64,000 bases of DNA from Peromyscus leucopus. Its lineage: Eukaryota > Chordata > Mammalia > Rodentia > Cricetidae. The position numbers and the translations under genes were made by a program. This document shows positions 21,309 through 33,442 of this stretch, piece by piece. Under the pieces are notes generated by a model, which made no database searches, was not told the origin of the DNA, and worked only from the letters and a program-made list of their open reading frames with translations. Position 1 is the stretch's first letter, and the number at the start of each line of letters is the position of its first letter. The stretch is from contig NC_051083.1 in NCBI RefSeq assembly GCF_004664715.2, positions 100,531,661-100,595,660 on the forward strand, written 5' to 3'.

Positions 21309-21660
21309 ATGGTTTGAATATGAAATGTCTTGTGCAGGACCATGTGTTGAATACTGGGTGTTCCTACTTTGAAAACGTTAAGAGGTGAAGCCTATCTGGA
21401 GGAAATAGGTCACTGAGGATGTGTTATTGGGGGCTGTATCTTGGGCCCTCTGCTTCTCTGTCTCTGTTCCTGTCCACTGTGAAGCAAGGAGACTCTGCCA
21501 CATGCCATATGCTATGTCAAAATGTGCTGCCTCACCATAGACTAAAAATCAATGGAGGCAAGACTATGTACTGAGAAACCTCTGAAATAGTGAACCAAAA
21601 CCAATTTGTCTTCACTTATTCATGTCAGATATTTTGTCACAGTTAACAGAAACTCTAATG
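21309..21660 (+). mobile_element. Possible MaLR-type LTR in the old L1
   Basis: Starts tgctatggtttgaatatgaa, contains gaggaaataggtcactgagg and gtgaaccaaaaccaatttgt, ends gatattttgtcacagttaac. The layout matches mammalian MaLR LTRs from memory; subfamily uncertain. Confidence 0.5.
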
Positions 21661-22099
21661 TGAAGACCAGTATCCAAAGAAAACAGTTACTGAATTGTAT
21701 GGTAGGTGCTTGTCAGTTGTATAAGAAACTGCCAAAGTATGTTGGCAGAGTGACTGTTGTTTTCTACTTTTACAAGCAATGTGTGAATCATCCAGCTTTC
21801 CCATGTCTTTGCCTATCCTTGATAATATCACTGTTTAGCCATTCCATCAAAGGTGTGTTAGTAAACCTTTACTCCTCCCTACTTTTAAACGTCTTTTCAT
21901 GTGTTTACTTTCCATTTATATATCCTTTTTATGCAATGTCTACACATGCCTTTTGCCTTTTTTATTGGGTTATTTGTTGTGTGATGTTGAATTTTTAGTG
22001 TGCTTTATATATTACAGATACCAGTCCTTTGTTAAGATTATGATATGCAATAATTTGTCTGGGATAAACAAGCTTTTTCACAGAATGAAAAAAAACAAC

Positions 22100-22215
22100 A
22101 ACTCTGAAACTGGTTTCCCTTATGTTGCCCAGGTTGACTTTGAATTCTACACTCACCTGCTTCTAACTCCCTAGCTTTTGGACTATAGGCATGAGCACAA
22201 ACACCCACCATGAAA
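22100..22215 (-). repeat. B1-like fragment
   Basis: cttatgttgcccaggttgac, ttttggactataggcatgag. Confidence 0.55.
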
Positions 22216-22369
22216 AAGCAAAAGAATTTTAATGATTCCCAATTAGCAATATTTTCCTTTTTTGATGTCATGGACAAAAACTTTTCACCAAATCTGATCC
22301 TAGAATTTTTTCTTCAAATATTTCAAAAGATTAAGTTTTACATTCAGTTCTATGATCCATTTTGAATTT

Positions 22370-22740
22370 TTCTTAATTTTTATTTTATATGTCTCGGTGT
22401 TTTGCCTGCATGCATGTCTGTGTACCATATGCATGCCTTATGCCTTCGGAGGCCAAAGGAAGGTATTGGATCTCCTGGAACTAGAATTAGAGATGGTTGT
22501 GAGCTATCATATGGATGCCAGGAACCAAACTTAGGTCCTCTGGAACAGCTAGTCTTCCTAAATGCTAAACTTTATCTCTATCCCTACAGTTTGTTTTTCC
22601 CTTTGAGAAAGGTCTTGTTATACAAGTTGGGATGCTCTGGAAGTTGTTATGTATAGCCCAAGCTGGCTTTGAACTCACAGCCATACTCTTTTCTTAGGCT
22701 CCTGGGTGCTGCGGTTACTGTATAACCCACCATACTAAGC
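22370..22740 (-). repeat. B3 SINE (to 22590) then B1-like SINE
   Basis: B3: gttttgcctgcatgcatgtc, gaaccaaacttaggtcctct. B1: agcccaagctggctttgaac, ctcctgggtgctgcggttac. Both lie within the old L1. Confidence 0.75.
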
Positions 22741-22785
22741 CATTCTAAGTTAATTTTTATATAAGGTTTGAATAGTTCGATTTTT

Positions 22786-22915
22786 GTTTGTTTGGGACAG
22801 AATTTATATAGCTCATTCTGCCTTCTAACTCACTATAGCTGAGGCTGGGCTTGAACTTGTTTGTGATTGTTTTGCCTCCACTTCCTAATTACAAGTATGT
22901 GCCGCTGCACCCGGC
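22786..22915 (-). repeat. B1-like SINE
   Basis: gaggctgggcttgaacttgt, acaagtatgtgccgctgcac. Confidence 0.6.
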
Positions 22916-22919
22916 TTTT

Positions 22920-23150
22920 GTTTTATTTATTTATTTTTTGGAAATAGATTGTTCTCTCATACAATACATCCCCAGCACAGTTTCCCCTCCCTCCACTTCT
23001 CGTAACCCCCACCTCCCCTCTCCCCCAGATCCACTCTCCTCTGACTCCTACAATCTTTCCTCCCCCTCCTTTATGTGCTTGTGCTTATCTCTCTGTTCTA
23101 CTACTATTCCTCCACTGGTTGGCTTTTTTTCATTCTTGTAAAAAGTCATT
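22920..23150 (-). mobile_element. L1 3'UTR fragment (Lx-like)
   Basis: Minus strand: tctcatacaatacatcccca, then the C-rich stretch cagtttcccctccctccact and cccccagatccactctcctc. Confidence 0.7.
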
Positions 23151-23156
23151 TGTTCA

Positions 23157-23240
23157 TGGGACAGCAAAATAGCTCAATGGTAGGTCATATGCTTAGTGCG
23201 CAAAAGATACTGGGCTTCTATCCACAGCACACACATATTT
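23157..23240 (+). repeat. ID SINE
   Basis: agcaaaatagctcaatggta, gatactgggcttctatccac. Confidence 0.65.
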
Positions 23241-23293
23241 ACGTGACTTCTCTGGCACTGTTTCTGGGCCCTCTGGGACATAGTTTCCTGTCC

Positions 23294-23298
<5 letters not shown>

Positions 23299-23337
<39 letters not shown>
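23299..23337. repeat. (CA)n microsatellite
   Basis: About 19 CA units. Confidence 0.97.
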
Positions 23338-23339
<2 letters not shown>

Positions 23340-23582
23340 TTGCACATACTTATATAAGTGCTTTGAATTCTCTGTTCTGTTCCAGTGTTTCAGGTATTGA
23401 TGCTCCATCATCAACACTGTCTCTTGACCAATGTAGCTTGCCTAGTGTAACTTTAACACTGGGGAACGTCAATCCACTCACTTGTCTGTATGTTTTAACT
23501 ATTTTTAGGCTTGTTCCTTACTACATAATTTTTAAGGAAACGTTTGCTTATAAATGTAAAGAGTTACACCAGCAGGGGCTGG

Positions 23583-23735
23583 GGCCGGGGGTGGCACACG
23601 CCTTTAATCCCAGCCCTTGGGAGGCAGAGGCAGGCGGATCTCTGTGAGTTCAAGGCCATCCTGGTCTACAAAGCAAGTTCCAGGTCAGCCAGGACTGTTA
23701 CACAGAGAAAACTTGTCTCAAAAAAAAAAAAATTG
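23583..23735 (+). repeat. B1 SINE
   Basis: ggccgggggtggcacacgcc to aaaacttgtctcaaaaaaaa. Confidence 0.93.
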
Positions 23736-23889
23736 CACTGGAGTTTTTAGAGGAATTATATCAACGAATTAGATTTTAGAGATTGTATGTGTAAATGACA
23801 ATACATTTTCACATGATAATTTCATTAAAGAAAACTATTTAGTTCCTTGTCTAGTCTAATGCTAAATCTTGTTTTCTAACACTGTACCT

Positions 23890-24105
23890 TTTTTTTAAAG
23901 ATACAATGTCATGTAGCACATGCTAGCCTTAAATTCTCTATGTAGTTGAGATGACTTTGAACTTTTGATCTTCCTGCCTCTACTACCAGAGTGCTGAATC
24001 TACAGGTTTGGACTTCCAGCTCTGCTGTGTGAAGTGCTGGGGACATACCCTAGGGACGCGTGCATACAAAACAAGCATTCTGTCAGCTGAGCTACATACC
24101 AGCCA
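23890..24105 (-). repeat. B4 SINE
   Basis: gatcttcctgcctctactac (B1 half) and ctgtcagctgagctacatac (ID half). Confidence 0.7.
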
Positions 24106-24139
24106 CAGCTGTATCTATTTTTATACTTTAAAATAATTA

Positions 24140-24270
24140 AGCCAGGCGTGGTGGCACATGCCCTTAATCCCAGGACTCAGGTAGGTAGATCTCTGTGAGT
24201 TTTAGGCCAGCCTAAGTCTTCATAGATGGATCCAGGCCAGCCAGGGTTGTATACTGTCTCCCCACAAAAT
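24140..24270 (+). repeat. B1 SINE
   Basis: aagccaggcgtggtggcaca, atctctgtgagttttaggcc, ccagccagggttgtatact. Confidence 0.85.
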
Positions 24271-24389
24271 TAATTTCCTTAACTGACAAACAAAAATGTA
24301 AAAATTATATTACCCTATGATTTGACACATGTATGTGTTGTATAATGTATCAAGATACAGGTACCTGACCCCTCGCCACTTACCTTCTT

Positions 24390-24500
24390 TTTCCCCAAGT
24401 GTGTACCATGGTTGTGTGTACCCTAGTTGGACTCAAACTCATGTGATTCTCTTCCCTCTGCTTTCTAAGTGCTGGGATGGCATGCATATGACACCCAACT
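24390..24500 (-). repeat. B1-like fragment
   Basis: ttggactcaaactcatgtga, tttctaagtgctgggatggc. Confidence 0.5.
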
Positions 24501-24664
24501 GTTGTATATTTACCATTTCTTTTTGGCAAACATTCATTTATTTTTATAATTTTTACATCATCGAAATGAAAGTGTCTCTTAAAATATAGCTCGAATGCCT
24601 TTTGAGTTGCCAAGAATTGAAGTTTTTCAAAGGAATGAAACTTTCCTTTTTTTGTTGTTTTATA

Positions 24665-24860
24665 ATTGTCAGCATGGGACCCAGGGTATTATTCCTGCCA
24701 GATCATTGCTCTACCACTGAGCTACAGCCCCAGCCCAAGAATTACATATCCTCTGGGGCAAGTGGGAAAGGTTGAGACAAAGTGTCACACTGAAGCATAG
24801 GCTGGTCTCAAACTCATCCTCTCAAGTGCTGGAATTATAGATGTTAGCTGCCACACAGAG
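24665..24860 (-). repeat. B4 SINE
   Basis: ID half gctctaccactgagctacag; B1 half ggctggtctcaaactcatcc. Confidence 0.7.
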
Positions 24861-24984
24861 ATGACACATTCTTTGATTTAAACTATGTAGCTTTTCTAAA
24901 TTGTTGAACTTTGCTTGACTTTAAGGAAAGTTTTAAGTTTTACTTGTGGGAAGTTTTTATTTTTATTTTTTTAATTTGTCTTGG

Positions 24985-25095
24985 GTGTTTTTAAGACAGG
25001 AAGGCCTGGAATTTACTGCGTAGCCTCTATATAGGTAGTCCTCGTGACTCAGCCTCTGATTACTTAGATTATAAACACAAGCCACAATGACTAGC
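24985..25095 (-). repeat. Old B1-like fragment
   Basis: tttaagacaggaaggcctgg, gtcctcgtgactcagcctct. Confidence 0.5.
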
Positions 25096-25099
25096 TATT

Positions 25100-25970
25100 T
25101 TTATAATTGCTAAAGAGTAACTAACTGCTTATGAGACTCCCAAACTTCTTATTGTACATACCTTAAGGGAATTATGGCTTAGCCCATCATTTGCCTCAAA
25201 TAAATTCATGTCTCAAAATAACAAAATGGGACATGCTATTAAACCACTGGGATTTGGAGCATTGGAGTTTGAGATGTGTTTGCTATTCGTGAGCAGTTAA
25301 ATCAAAAGTTTTGAAATGAAAACCCTTGTGCATTCTCGGGCTTTCATTATAGATTCTTCAAAAATAATACCTTAACAATTACAAACGCATCTGGTATGCT
25401 GGTGGACTTAGAAGAACACTGGGAAATTTACTGTCAGGTTGGAACAAAATAAAAACAATGGGGACTGCCAGACTGATTATGGCTGGGGAACTGGAAAGAA
25501 GATGTCACCTTTTTGCATTTGGGGGAGGGAAGATGAAACAAAGTTGTGCTTTCATTTCTGCCCTGCTTTCTTAGGAAAAAGCTTTTATACTCTCTATATT
25601 TAATGATTCAGAGTGGGTGGCACAGAACAAAGCCGTATGGCTCATTTTTGCATCCTGTTTTTATTCTCAATTGGCTTTTATTTCATTTAGTAAAATTTAT
25701 CACTCAGCTTATAACCCTGGAAGACGAAATGAAGTGGTTAGTTTCAGAGAGCAGGAACAGGAGAACCACAGTTCAAATGTACTGTTCTAAGTAGAGGGCA
25801 GAATTATTGCTCTATAATGAAAGCTTCCTTAACATATGGCACGTGGATCCTAATGATAGTCCTTATAGTGCTGTCTGCTATCACTAGAGACAGTGATGTC
25901 TGTAACTGCTTAGGTAATGGCTATAGCTTCAGAAAAACCTATCTTTAACAGAAGAAAGTTTAATCTGGGA
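25100..25970. other. Single-copy intronic block
   Basis: No repeat recognised over about 870 bp. Worth a cross-species conservation check. Confidence 0.55.
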
Positions 25971-25974
25971 AAGA

Positions 25975-26190
25975 CAGTGAAGCATAGCAGTTCACACTTG
26001 TAATGTGGAGAGACACAGGCAGGGGGATAACAAGATGAAGCCAGTTCTATGGCAATTTCAAGGTTGGCCTGTTAGGCTTCAAAGTTGAAACTCCATCTCA
26101 AACGAAAATATCAAAAGAAGAAAACAGAAGGAGAAAAAAATACATGTGGCTTGTGGTGTAGTTCAATGGTTGAGTACAACAGCTATAAAA
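25975..26190 (+). repeat. B4-type SINE, old
   Basis: agcagttcacacttgtaatg, actccatctcaaacgaaaat and a trailing ID-like gtggtgtagttcaatggttg. Confidence 0.5.
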
Positions 26191-26194
26191 GCTT

Positions 26195-27180
26195 TTTATT
26201 GTTGCTTTTAAGACGAAATGATATGGTACTCATCAAAAACAGTCAAGTTTCTTTTTTCACATAATTGATTGCATTTTTATGTATTTTTTTTTTACTTCAG
26301 AATTATTTATTTCTTAATTTGCACTTATGGAGATGGAAACAGCCTTGCACATGCTAGCCAATCACTCTGACCACGAAGTGGTATCAGTAGCCATTAATTT
26401 TGTCTTTTAAAAATTCACCCTACAAAGCCATGAATTCTAATAGCCAGTCAACCTAGAATAGTCAACCCCAGTGGAAGAACTCTGATGGTCTTAGCTAGTT
26501 TCTGACGTAATGATCTGGGAGCAGGAAGAGGATGATTAATCCTAAAAATGTGGTGTTTAGCAAGTGAAGACCATAAGAACCTTTTGACTTGCTGCAAAAT
26601 TCATTGTAATGAGATGTGTTTAGCTATACCAGGTTAACAGATGACCAAATGAAGTACAAGCCAAGCAAATCTGCTTGTTTACAATCCAAGTGGAGCGATC
26701 TGAGCCAGCCTGATATTATGTTGATGAATTCTGCTCCTTCCTCAAAAAATATACAATGAAGCTCCTCAACAAAAATATAATAAATAAAATTTGTAAATTA
26801 TCTCCCATACATAAATATGAATGGTAAGAGCATATAACCTCTTTAAGAGACTGTGGCATTTTTGTGGCCAATCTTAGAGATAAATCTACATTGTGTTCAC
26901 AGCTCTGTGTTGAGGCAGATTTAACAATGACCATTATGTGTGGAAAATAGCAACCATTGTTGCTGTACTAAACTCTCTGGAGAGTAAAAAAAAAAAAAAT
27001 TAAATGAAGCGAATAAAACCTTAATGGTAACACACCAAAGAAATTAACCAGCAAACAGTGCATAGAAACAGCATAGAAGGACTGTTGAATTGGATCTGGC
27101 AAAGGATACCTGAATTGTATAGAAAGCTGAGGATTGCTTACTTATTTAAAAGAATAATTACAAAAGTGTGTCCCCGTGCA
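26195..27180. other. Single-copy intronic block
   Basis: No repeat recognised; includes a 13-A run near 26990. Confidence 0.55.
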
Positions 27181-27185
27181 AGCGT

Positions 27186-27200
27186 ACGCGCGCGCGCACA

Positions 27201-27233
<33 letters not shown>

Positions 27234-27253
27234 GCACGCACGCACGCACGCAC
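27186..27253. repeat. Compound (CG)(CA)(CGCA) microsatellite
   Basis: Short CG blocks, about 14 CA units, then (cgca)n to 27253. CpG density here is unusual for the window. Confidence 0.95.
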
Positions 27254-27254
27254 C

Positions 27255-28625
27255 CTCACACAAATTGGATCTTTCAGCTAGTTGCTTTTGTGAAAGCACC
27301 CAAAAATAGATATTCTGAGGAGCTACAATGCAGGCTGTGCACTGCCAAGTACTGAGGACATGGAATTGATTTCGTTTGTGTTTTGAAAGTGTGTGTATAG
27401 TTGCAAAAATTCCAAGGAAGAATTGAGCTGCCACTATGCAGTTCTTAAAGTGAATGAATGTTGGCAATATCCTAAATGTTTTATTAGACAACAAGGCCAC
27501 GAGTTTTCTCTGTGAACATGTCGTTGCAATGGTAGCAGAAGTCAGACTGTATTTCCCATGCAAATACATGTGAAACTTCATTGATGCATTTAACACTTCG
27601 AAGTGATAGCAACATCTGGTAACAAGTAGAAACCGGCCTCCTAGAAGCTCTGGCTTCATGTTACCAATGCATCTGATTTAGTCATTTAAAGAGTATTTCA
27701 TATGCTTTGCTAAAAACTGATAAGGTTAATCTTGGACTAGGGCATCCGGGCAGGAAATGCTAAAACAGCTCTTTCTTTTGAAGATTTCTTTCATTCTTCC
27801 CTGTGAGGTCAAAAAGCAGTTGTAAAGTTTGGAAAGCCAGAGCAGTGATGTCTTGGGAGCTAAATGAGATTTTTCTTTCTTGTGGGGGCAAGTTTGGTTT
27901 GTTCAGTGCTGCTTGTGTGCCAGGCACTGTCTTAGATGCCAAAGTAGATTACTAAAGGAAGTAGACACACACAAAAAAAAATCACTGCCCTCGTATACTT
28001 TGATCAAGGTTAAGGCTCTAGAACTATTTGAAGTTGTTTAATGGGGCTGCTCAGCCTTTTAAAACCTCCACCAAATGCGTGTTGAACTCTTGAATATTTT
28101 ATCTGATTTGAATAGGGAAAAATTGACGATTTGTTTGGAATACATGGCAAGAATCCAGAAGCTGGTAACTAAAGTAAATATTTTCATTTGTGATTGTCAC
28201 TGCCATGTTCTTTTGCAAGTGTTACATACACCTGTACTCCTCACTATTCAAGGAGTGCTATGGGCTTAACTTGGGGATTTATTCTTTAGAAATGGCTTAA
28301 TTCAAGTTTTGTGGGGGAGTGAAGGGACACAGGAGGCTCAAATTAGTGTGTAAATTCATTTAGAAATGTGTTTCTGTCATTTGAAGAATTATGGAATATT
28401 CAAATGTACTTGATAGTCACCACGGAAAATGAATATACCGCTTAGTTATTTTTGCCTGTGTGAGTAGTGCAAGGGCTGACTCAAAGGAGATGACATGATG
28501 GTTCCTGTCCTGAAGTAAAATAAGATGACAGGCTGTGGTGGAAAAACCATGTGGTCATGCCCATATTTGCTCACATCCCTTATTCGTTTCCTTTTATAGA
28601 AGAAAACCAAAGAGATTCTCTTTTT
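27255..28625. other. Single-copy intronic block
   Basis: About 1.4 kb without a recognisable element. The 173-codon minus-strand frame across it (27138-27659) has no protein family signature and its end is translated microsatellite. Confidence 0.55.
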
Positions 28626-28645
28626 TTAAGTTTCCTCTTTTTTTT

Positions 28646-28788
28646 AGGTTTATTTATTCTGTATACAGTGCAAAACACCAGGAGAGGGCACCAGATCTCT
28701 TTACAGATGGTTGTGAGCCACCATGTGGTTGCTGGGAATTGAACTCAGGACCCCTGGAAGAGGTCCTCTGAGCCATCTTGCCAGCCCC
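28646..28788 (-). repeat. B2 SINE, internally deleted
   Basis: tttattctgtatacagtgca, agagggcaccagatctcttt, gagccaccatgtggttgctg, gagccatcttgccagcccc. Direct repeat aagtttcctctttttt on both sides (28628-28644; 28789-28804). Confidence 0.93.
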
Positions 28789-28989
28789 AAGTTTCCTCTT
28801 TTTTTCTCCTACTATTTGTCTTTTATTTCTTTTTAAAATTCCATCTTAATAATTTGTAATTTGCTTAGCTGAAATTGTGCTTTGTAATAGCATGTGCACC
28901 ACATTAATATAGTCATATTAGAGGTATGATGCCAGTTTTTGGCAATCAGGGTTAATAAATACAGCACATTGATTTTGAACTCATGATAA

Positions 28990-29158
28990 AGGCAAGGTAA
29001 GATTAAATTTGAATTTCTGATCCTCCTGCATCCACCTCCAAAATGCTGAGATTATGAATGGGCACCACGACACCTGGTCTACTTGATGCTGGGTATTGAA
29101 CCCTGAGTTTCATGCAGGATAAGCAAGAACTTTACCAACTGACCTACATTCTCTATCC
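28990..29158 (-). repeat. B4 SINE
   Basis: gatcctcctgcatccacctc, ggtattgaaccctgagtttc, ttaccaactgacctacattc. Confidence 0.7.
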
Positions 29159-29619
29159 AATATTAATATTACTAATGTTTTTATAATATTAATGTATGTA
29201 CATAATTACCCTTGAGCCTAGCTCTAGGCTCAGCGAGAGACCCTATCTCAAGGGAATAAGATGAAGCATGATAGAGAAGGACCAACATCCTCCTCTGGTC
29301 AGCCCATGTGGTCTTACAGGCATGTAAATGTGAACACACACGACACACATGTACGTACACCACACGTGCACATACATATACATAAAACTTTTTACATAAA
29401 TGAATTGAATATTCTTGGCATGAAAGAAACAATAGAGTACTTGTTTTGCAAGGATAAAATTAGAGATATAAGTCAAACTAAAAATTATTGAAGATTTGTA
29501 TTGGCCACCTTTACTTCTCAATACTTGGACTTTTTGTGTTCTGATTTCCTTTCTCCTTTTCTTCCCCTCCACTACTAAGGATGGAGCCCAGCTCCATTAA
29601 TACTTAATAGTCTCTTTTG

Positions 29620-29705
29620 CTGTTTGTTTGTTTGTTTGTTTTTAAACAGAGACTTTCACAGTAGCCCAGTCTATCCTGGAATTGACTATGGAGCCAGACT
29701 GGCCT
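29620..29705 (-). repeat. B1 fragment
   Basis: (tttg)n tail, cagagactttcacagtagcc, ggagccagactggcc. Confidence 0.65.
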
Positions 29706-29742
29706 AACCATTTTCTGAGAACTTATATTTCAAACTGAGAAA

Positions 29743-29847
29743 AGCCCATAATGGTGGACCATACCTGCAATCCCAAAAGTTAGGCGGGTGGGACAAGAGG
29801 ATCATGAGTTTAAGGCAAGCTTCTAAGACTAGACCTTGTCTCAAATG
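29743..29847 (+). repeat. B4/B1-like fragment
   Basis: cataatggtggaccatacct, ggacaagaggatcatgagtt, accttgtctcaaatg. Confidence 0.6.
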
Positions 29848-29859
29848 AAAATGTTTTGA

Positions 29860-30007
29860 GCTGGACAGTGGTGGCACACACCTTTAATCCCAACACTCGG
29901 GAGGCAGAGGCAGGAGGATCTCTGTGAGTTCGGGGCCAGCCTGGTCTACAAAGTGAGTTCCAGGAAAGGCGCAAAACTACACAGAGAAACCCTGTCTCGA
30001 AAAAACA
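29860..30007 (+). repeat. Young B1 SINE
   Basis: gctggacagtggtggcacac to ccctgtctcgaaaaaac, with the ggaaaggcgcaaaactacac 3' half. TSD aaaatgttttga at 29848-29859 and 30008-30019. Confidence 0.95.
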
Positions 30008-30169
30008 AAATGTTTTGATTGATTTATTTCCACCTTTAGTTTTAGTGTATTGGGAATATAATTTGATATACATTTAGAATTCTGGTTTATTTTAAAACAG
30101 GTTATTTTATCATTGAAACAGAGCTATAGTAACATGGAGTCATTCTTGGAATGTTGAGATTAAGGGTTT

Positions 30170-30355
30170 TTATATCTATTAATTCTTTGAGAATTTCATA
30201 CAATGTATTTTGGTCATATTTACCCCAACTCTCCCTTTAACTCCTGTCAGATCCAGCTTCACCACAATATAGTAAACCCCCAACTACTTGTCCTCTGAAA
30301 TTAAGATATTTTTGTGTCCTATTTCTCTCCTTAAATATGAACAAACATTCCAGGG
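30170..30355 (-). mobile_element. L1 3' end (Lx-like)
   Basis: Minus strand: attaattctttgagaatttc, atacaatgtattttggtcat and ctcctgtcagatccagcttc match rodent Lx 3'UTR. Confidence 0.75.
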
Positions 30356-30356
30356 C

Positions 30357-30410
30357 CTGGAGCTGTAGGTCAGTGTAAAAGCATTTGCCTAGCATGTTCC
30401 TCGCAGGTAC
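30357..30410 (+). repeat. ID SINE fragment
   Basis: cctggagctgtaggtcagtg, gcatttgcctagcatg. Confidence 0.55.
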
Positions 30411-30604
30411 TTGCCTTACATGCTTATAGCACCATATCTAGCCACCCCTCCCTAGTTTGCTTTGATCTTCCTGGCCTTTGAATGATGTAGATTGTTCCAC
30501 CTTCACACATTAAATAAATTATACTATCAATCTACGTTGTGAGGTCCCACTGTTAAGGCATTAGACTTTGGTGGTTTGCTTGTGAGGCTTGCTTTCCTGC
30601 CTCC

Positions 30605-30672
30605 ATTTGGATTGAACCCAGAGCCTCATACATGGTAGGCAAGTGCTCTGCTACTAAACTACATCTACAACC
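30605..30672 (-). repeat. ID SINE
   Basis: attgaacccagagcctcata, ctctgctactaaactacatc. Confidence 0.7.
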
Positions 30673-30679
30673 GTTTTAC

Positions 30680-30888
30680 TTTGTACAATATTTTTTGAAC
30701 CTAAAATATAGTTATCATCTCTCCAATTCCTTTTCCTCCCTCCAACCCTTCCTATAGACCCCTGTCTTACTCTCAGATTCATGGCCTCTGTTTTTTAAAT
30801 TGTTGTTGCATATATGTACATATATGTGTATGTGTGTATATTTCTTAATATTTAAATATAACATTATTGTTATGTATAATGTTTTATT

Positions 30889-30930
<42 letters not shown>

Positions 30931-30950
30931 GTTTCAGGGCTGACCAATTG
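30680..30950 (-). mobile_element. L1 3' fragment with (CA)n
   Basis: Lx-like pyrimidine tract (ccttttcctccctccaaccc) and attcatggcctctgtttttt, followed by AT-rich sequence and (CA)n at 30894-30926. Confidence 0.6.
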
Positions 30951-31427
30951 GTTTGTGTGTTTATATAACTAGACAGGAATCTGAAGGCATGCATGAAGTG
31001 AACTGGTTTTTATATCAGTGGGACAAAAGTCAGTGCATTACCTATTTATTAGGTAAGCCTAGGTTTGAACTTAGCACAGTGGTATAATATGTACAACTAA
31101 GGCTTTTAATTTTTAAATATAATTGACCAGATCACTATTTTCTGTGGACTGGATATAAAAATGGATTGGACTAAATAAGCATTGGATGTGAAGAGGGAAA
31201 ACTATGTCCTCATCAGAATACCTGAAAGTCTTCGCATAGTTTGTGCCACCTTCTATTAGATTCTAAAGGAGGTATAAGTGAAGAAGAGAAAATACTTTTC
31301 AAATGACTGTCATTGTAGTTTCACAAATAAAATTATCTTTAAATACAAAAAAGTGGGGATTGAACCTAGGACTTGTATATGTACTAGATAGCTCCCCTAC
31401 TACTATGTAAAGAGGTTTTATTTTGAC

Positions 31428-31720
31428 ACAGGGTCTTCAATAATTTGCCCAAGCTACCCTTGTACTTAGTCCATATCCCTATCAGGCCTTGGATTTACCA
31501 TCTTTCTGCCTCAGACTTCCCAATAGCAATGTAATTAGAGGCCAAGATCACCAAGTGTGTTTTGTTTATCTTTTACCATCGTTTCCCATGCCTTACAACT
31601 GAGCAGCTATGGAAGCAATGTAAAATGTTTACATTCCAAATTTCAATGCTATGGTCAAGTCTGCAGAAGATAAAGTGAATTCGGATATAAACTAACTGTT
31701 CATGAGGCATCCTGTGCTTA
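31428..31720. repeat. Copy A of a duplicated block
   Basis: A decayed B1/B4-like SINE (to about 31560) plus about 160 bp of non-SINE sequence. The same order recurs at 51218-51525. Best match: catgccttaca, gagcagc, atggaagcaat, tgtttacattc, gataaagtg. Roughly 75-80 percent alike by eye in the core. Confidence 0.65.
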
Positions 31721-31729
31721 TGGAGGTGA

Positions 31730-33440
31730 ACTGTCACTATTTGGTATCTCAGAATGCTGAAACTGATGCCTGGTTATGCCTTGTTTTTCTCCAAATATGA
31801 AAATTTACAGAGCCTTGTATAGATCAGTGTAAATCACTTTCATGGCAGGTAGAAGGCCCCAGATTCCATTCTCAGAACAGTCAGGGTGGAAGGGAGGAAA
31901 AGGAAAAAGATCCTTAAAAACAGATCCATTTGCATGTTACAACCAGTCATGTCTGTGCAACAAGAAGTTCGTTTACCTAATACTGCTTCTAGGACGCAAT
32001 TTTGAAATGTTCCAATGTGGCTAAAAATTACAGGAGTATAGTATGGTATACTGGCACCTATTTAATATGTTAGATCCTTATTCATGAATGCTTCACTCAC
32101 TCTGTGTTACTTTTTAAGTCACAAAATGGGTAATATCTTGTTTCTTGACAGGAAATTAGATCATTGTATTGAGGTGTGTCATTAAGCAGATAGGGAGGGG
32201 CTCCCAGGTACCAGTCCCACGCAGAAAGAAAATACACAGCAGTGGGTGTGGTGGGGAGCATGACATTTAAGTGCAAGTTGGAAACATCTTAAAAATACGG
32301 TCTAGATTTTGTATTCTAGCTACACATTGCACTGCTATGTGTATGAAACTCTCCTATGACGTTATTGGGTGTGCTTCTTATTATTCTTTTCCACCCTGAG
32401 GGGTGTGTGTGTGTGAACCTTATTGTTTTGCTTGTAAGATCTGAGAGACAATTTGCACGTGCTTTCCCTTGGCTTTCCATTCATCAGGATGAATATGAAA
32501 CTTGTTTTTATTCTGTTGCTTGCTTGTAAAAGTGGAAAGCTCATTATTCACCCCTAGCCACCCTCTTCTCTTCCCAAGCCAGTTTTCATTACCCATAGTA
32601 AAAACAGGTTCCAAGCCACACAGGCACAAAATGGGCACATGCAAACACAGACACACTCACCACCACCCAACCCTTCTTATAACCCCCCTTTCAGATGGTG
32701 AGTGAGAAAGAAGTTTACAAAATAAGCCACAGACAAAAGAAAGAATAAAACAAAACAAAACAAAAACCTGGTTGCTCTATTGATGCTGAAGAAGTTTCTT
32801 TTAGGAAACGTGTGGGGGTAGTTTGTTTGGGGTTTTTTATTAGTTTTTTTTTCCCCTTTTGGATTTTCCTTTTTCAAGTGCTGGGATGGAACCTAGCACC
32901 TCTTGAATGCTAGGTAGGAGGTTAGCATTTGAGTTTGAAAAGCTAGAAAAATATACATTTATCTGTGACCAAAGAAGTCAAGGATACACTTTCTAAGTAA
33001 CCTATTAGAACTATCTGTAAAAGAGAAAGAAAAATGTCTTCTCAAGCTGCACATTGTTAGTTTACAACATTAATTCACCTGATGATGATGTTGTGCATCT
33101 GGAAAGGGTAGCTAGGTAGCAATTGGGACAGATCCATCTAAGCAGCTGGTGTGGCTGAAGAACAGCTCCTGCTGGGAAAAAACAACCCAGGATTTCTGGT
33201 CTCCTTACCTGAAGAAGCAGTTGCCTCTGCTCCAGTATTTTTTACCTGCAAAATACACAATTACACTTGCATAGGGGTACTAACAGGAAGTTAGTTGGAG
33301 GTCCTGCAGAAGTACTATGTACCCTGACAGGCATCTGGGAGACAGTGATAGGCTTGGTTTGCAAATGGAGAATTGAAAAAAGTTGAGGAATTTATATGAG
33401 TCAGCAATTAAAGCTGATGAAAAAAGGCCAGGCGGAGGTG
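31730..33440. other. Single-copy intronic block
   Basis: About 1.7 kb with no recognised element apart from short T-runs and an (aaac)n stretch near 32750. Confidence 0.55.
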
Positions 33441-33442
33441 AC

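Larger units (their letters stand above)
20125..22785 (-). mobile_element. Ancient L1 (L1M-type) split into segments
   Basis: Minus-strand pieces follow one L1 in register: 20125-20350 (gtcaagatgtagagcattcc), 20525-20725 (ggacatctggaccatttcca), 21215-21305, 21670-22080 (aagaaactgccaaagtatgt; ccagtcctttgttaag), 22235-22370 (ctatgatccattttgaattt) and 22740-22785 (gttaatttttatataaggtt). The gaps are SINEs and one LTR listed separately. Confidence 0.75.

Noticed and set aside
23075..23647. 190-codon plus-strand frame, the longest in the window
   Set aside because: It runs through L1 3'UTR, an ID SINE, a (CA)n array and the start of a B1; it is repeat read-through.
27138..27659. 173-codon minus-strand frame
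   Set aside because: The C-terminal third is translated microsatellite and the rest matches nothing I know; no splice or promoter context. Treated as chance.
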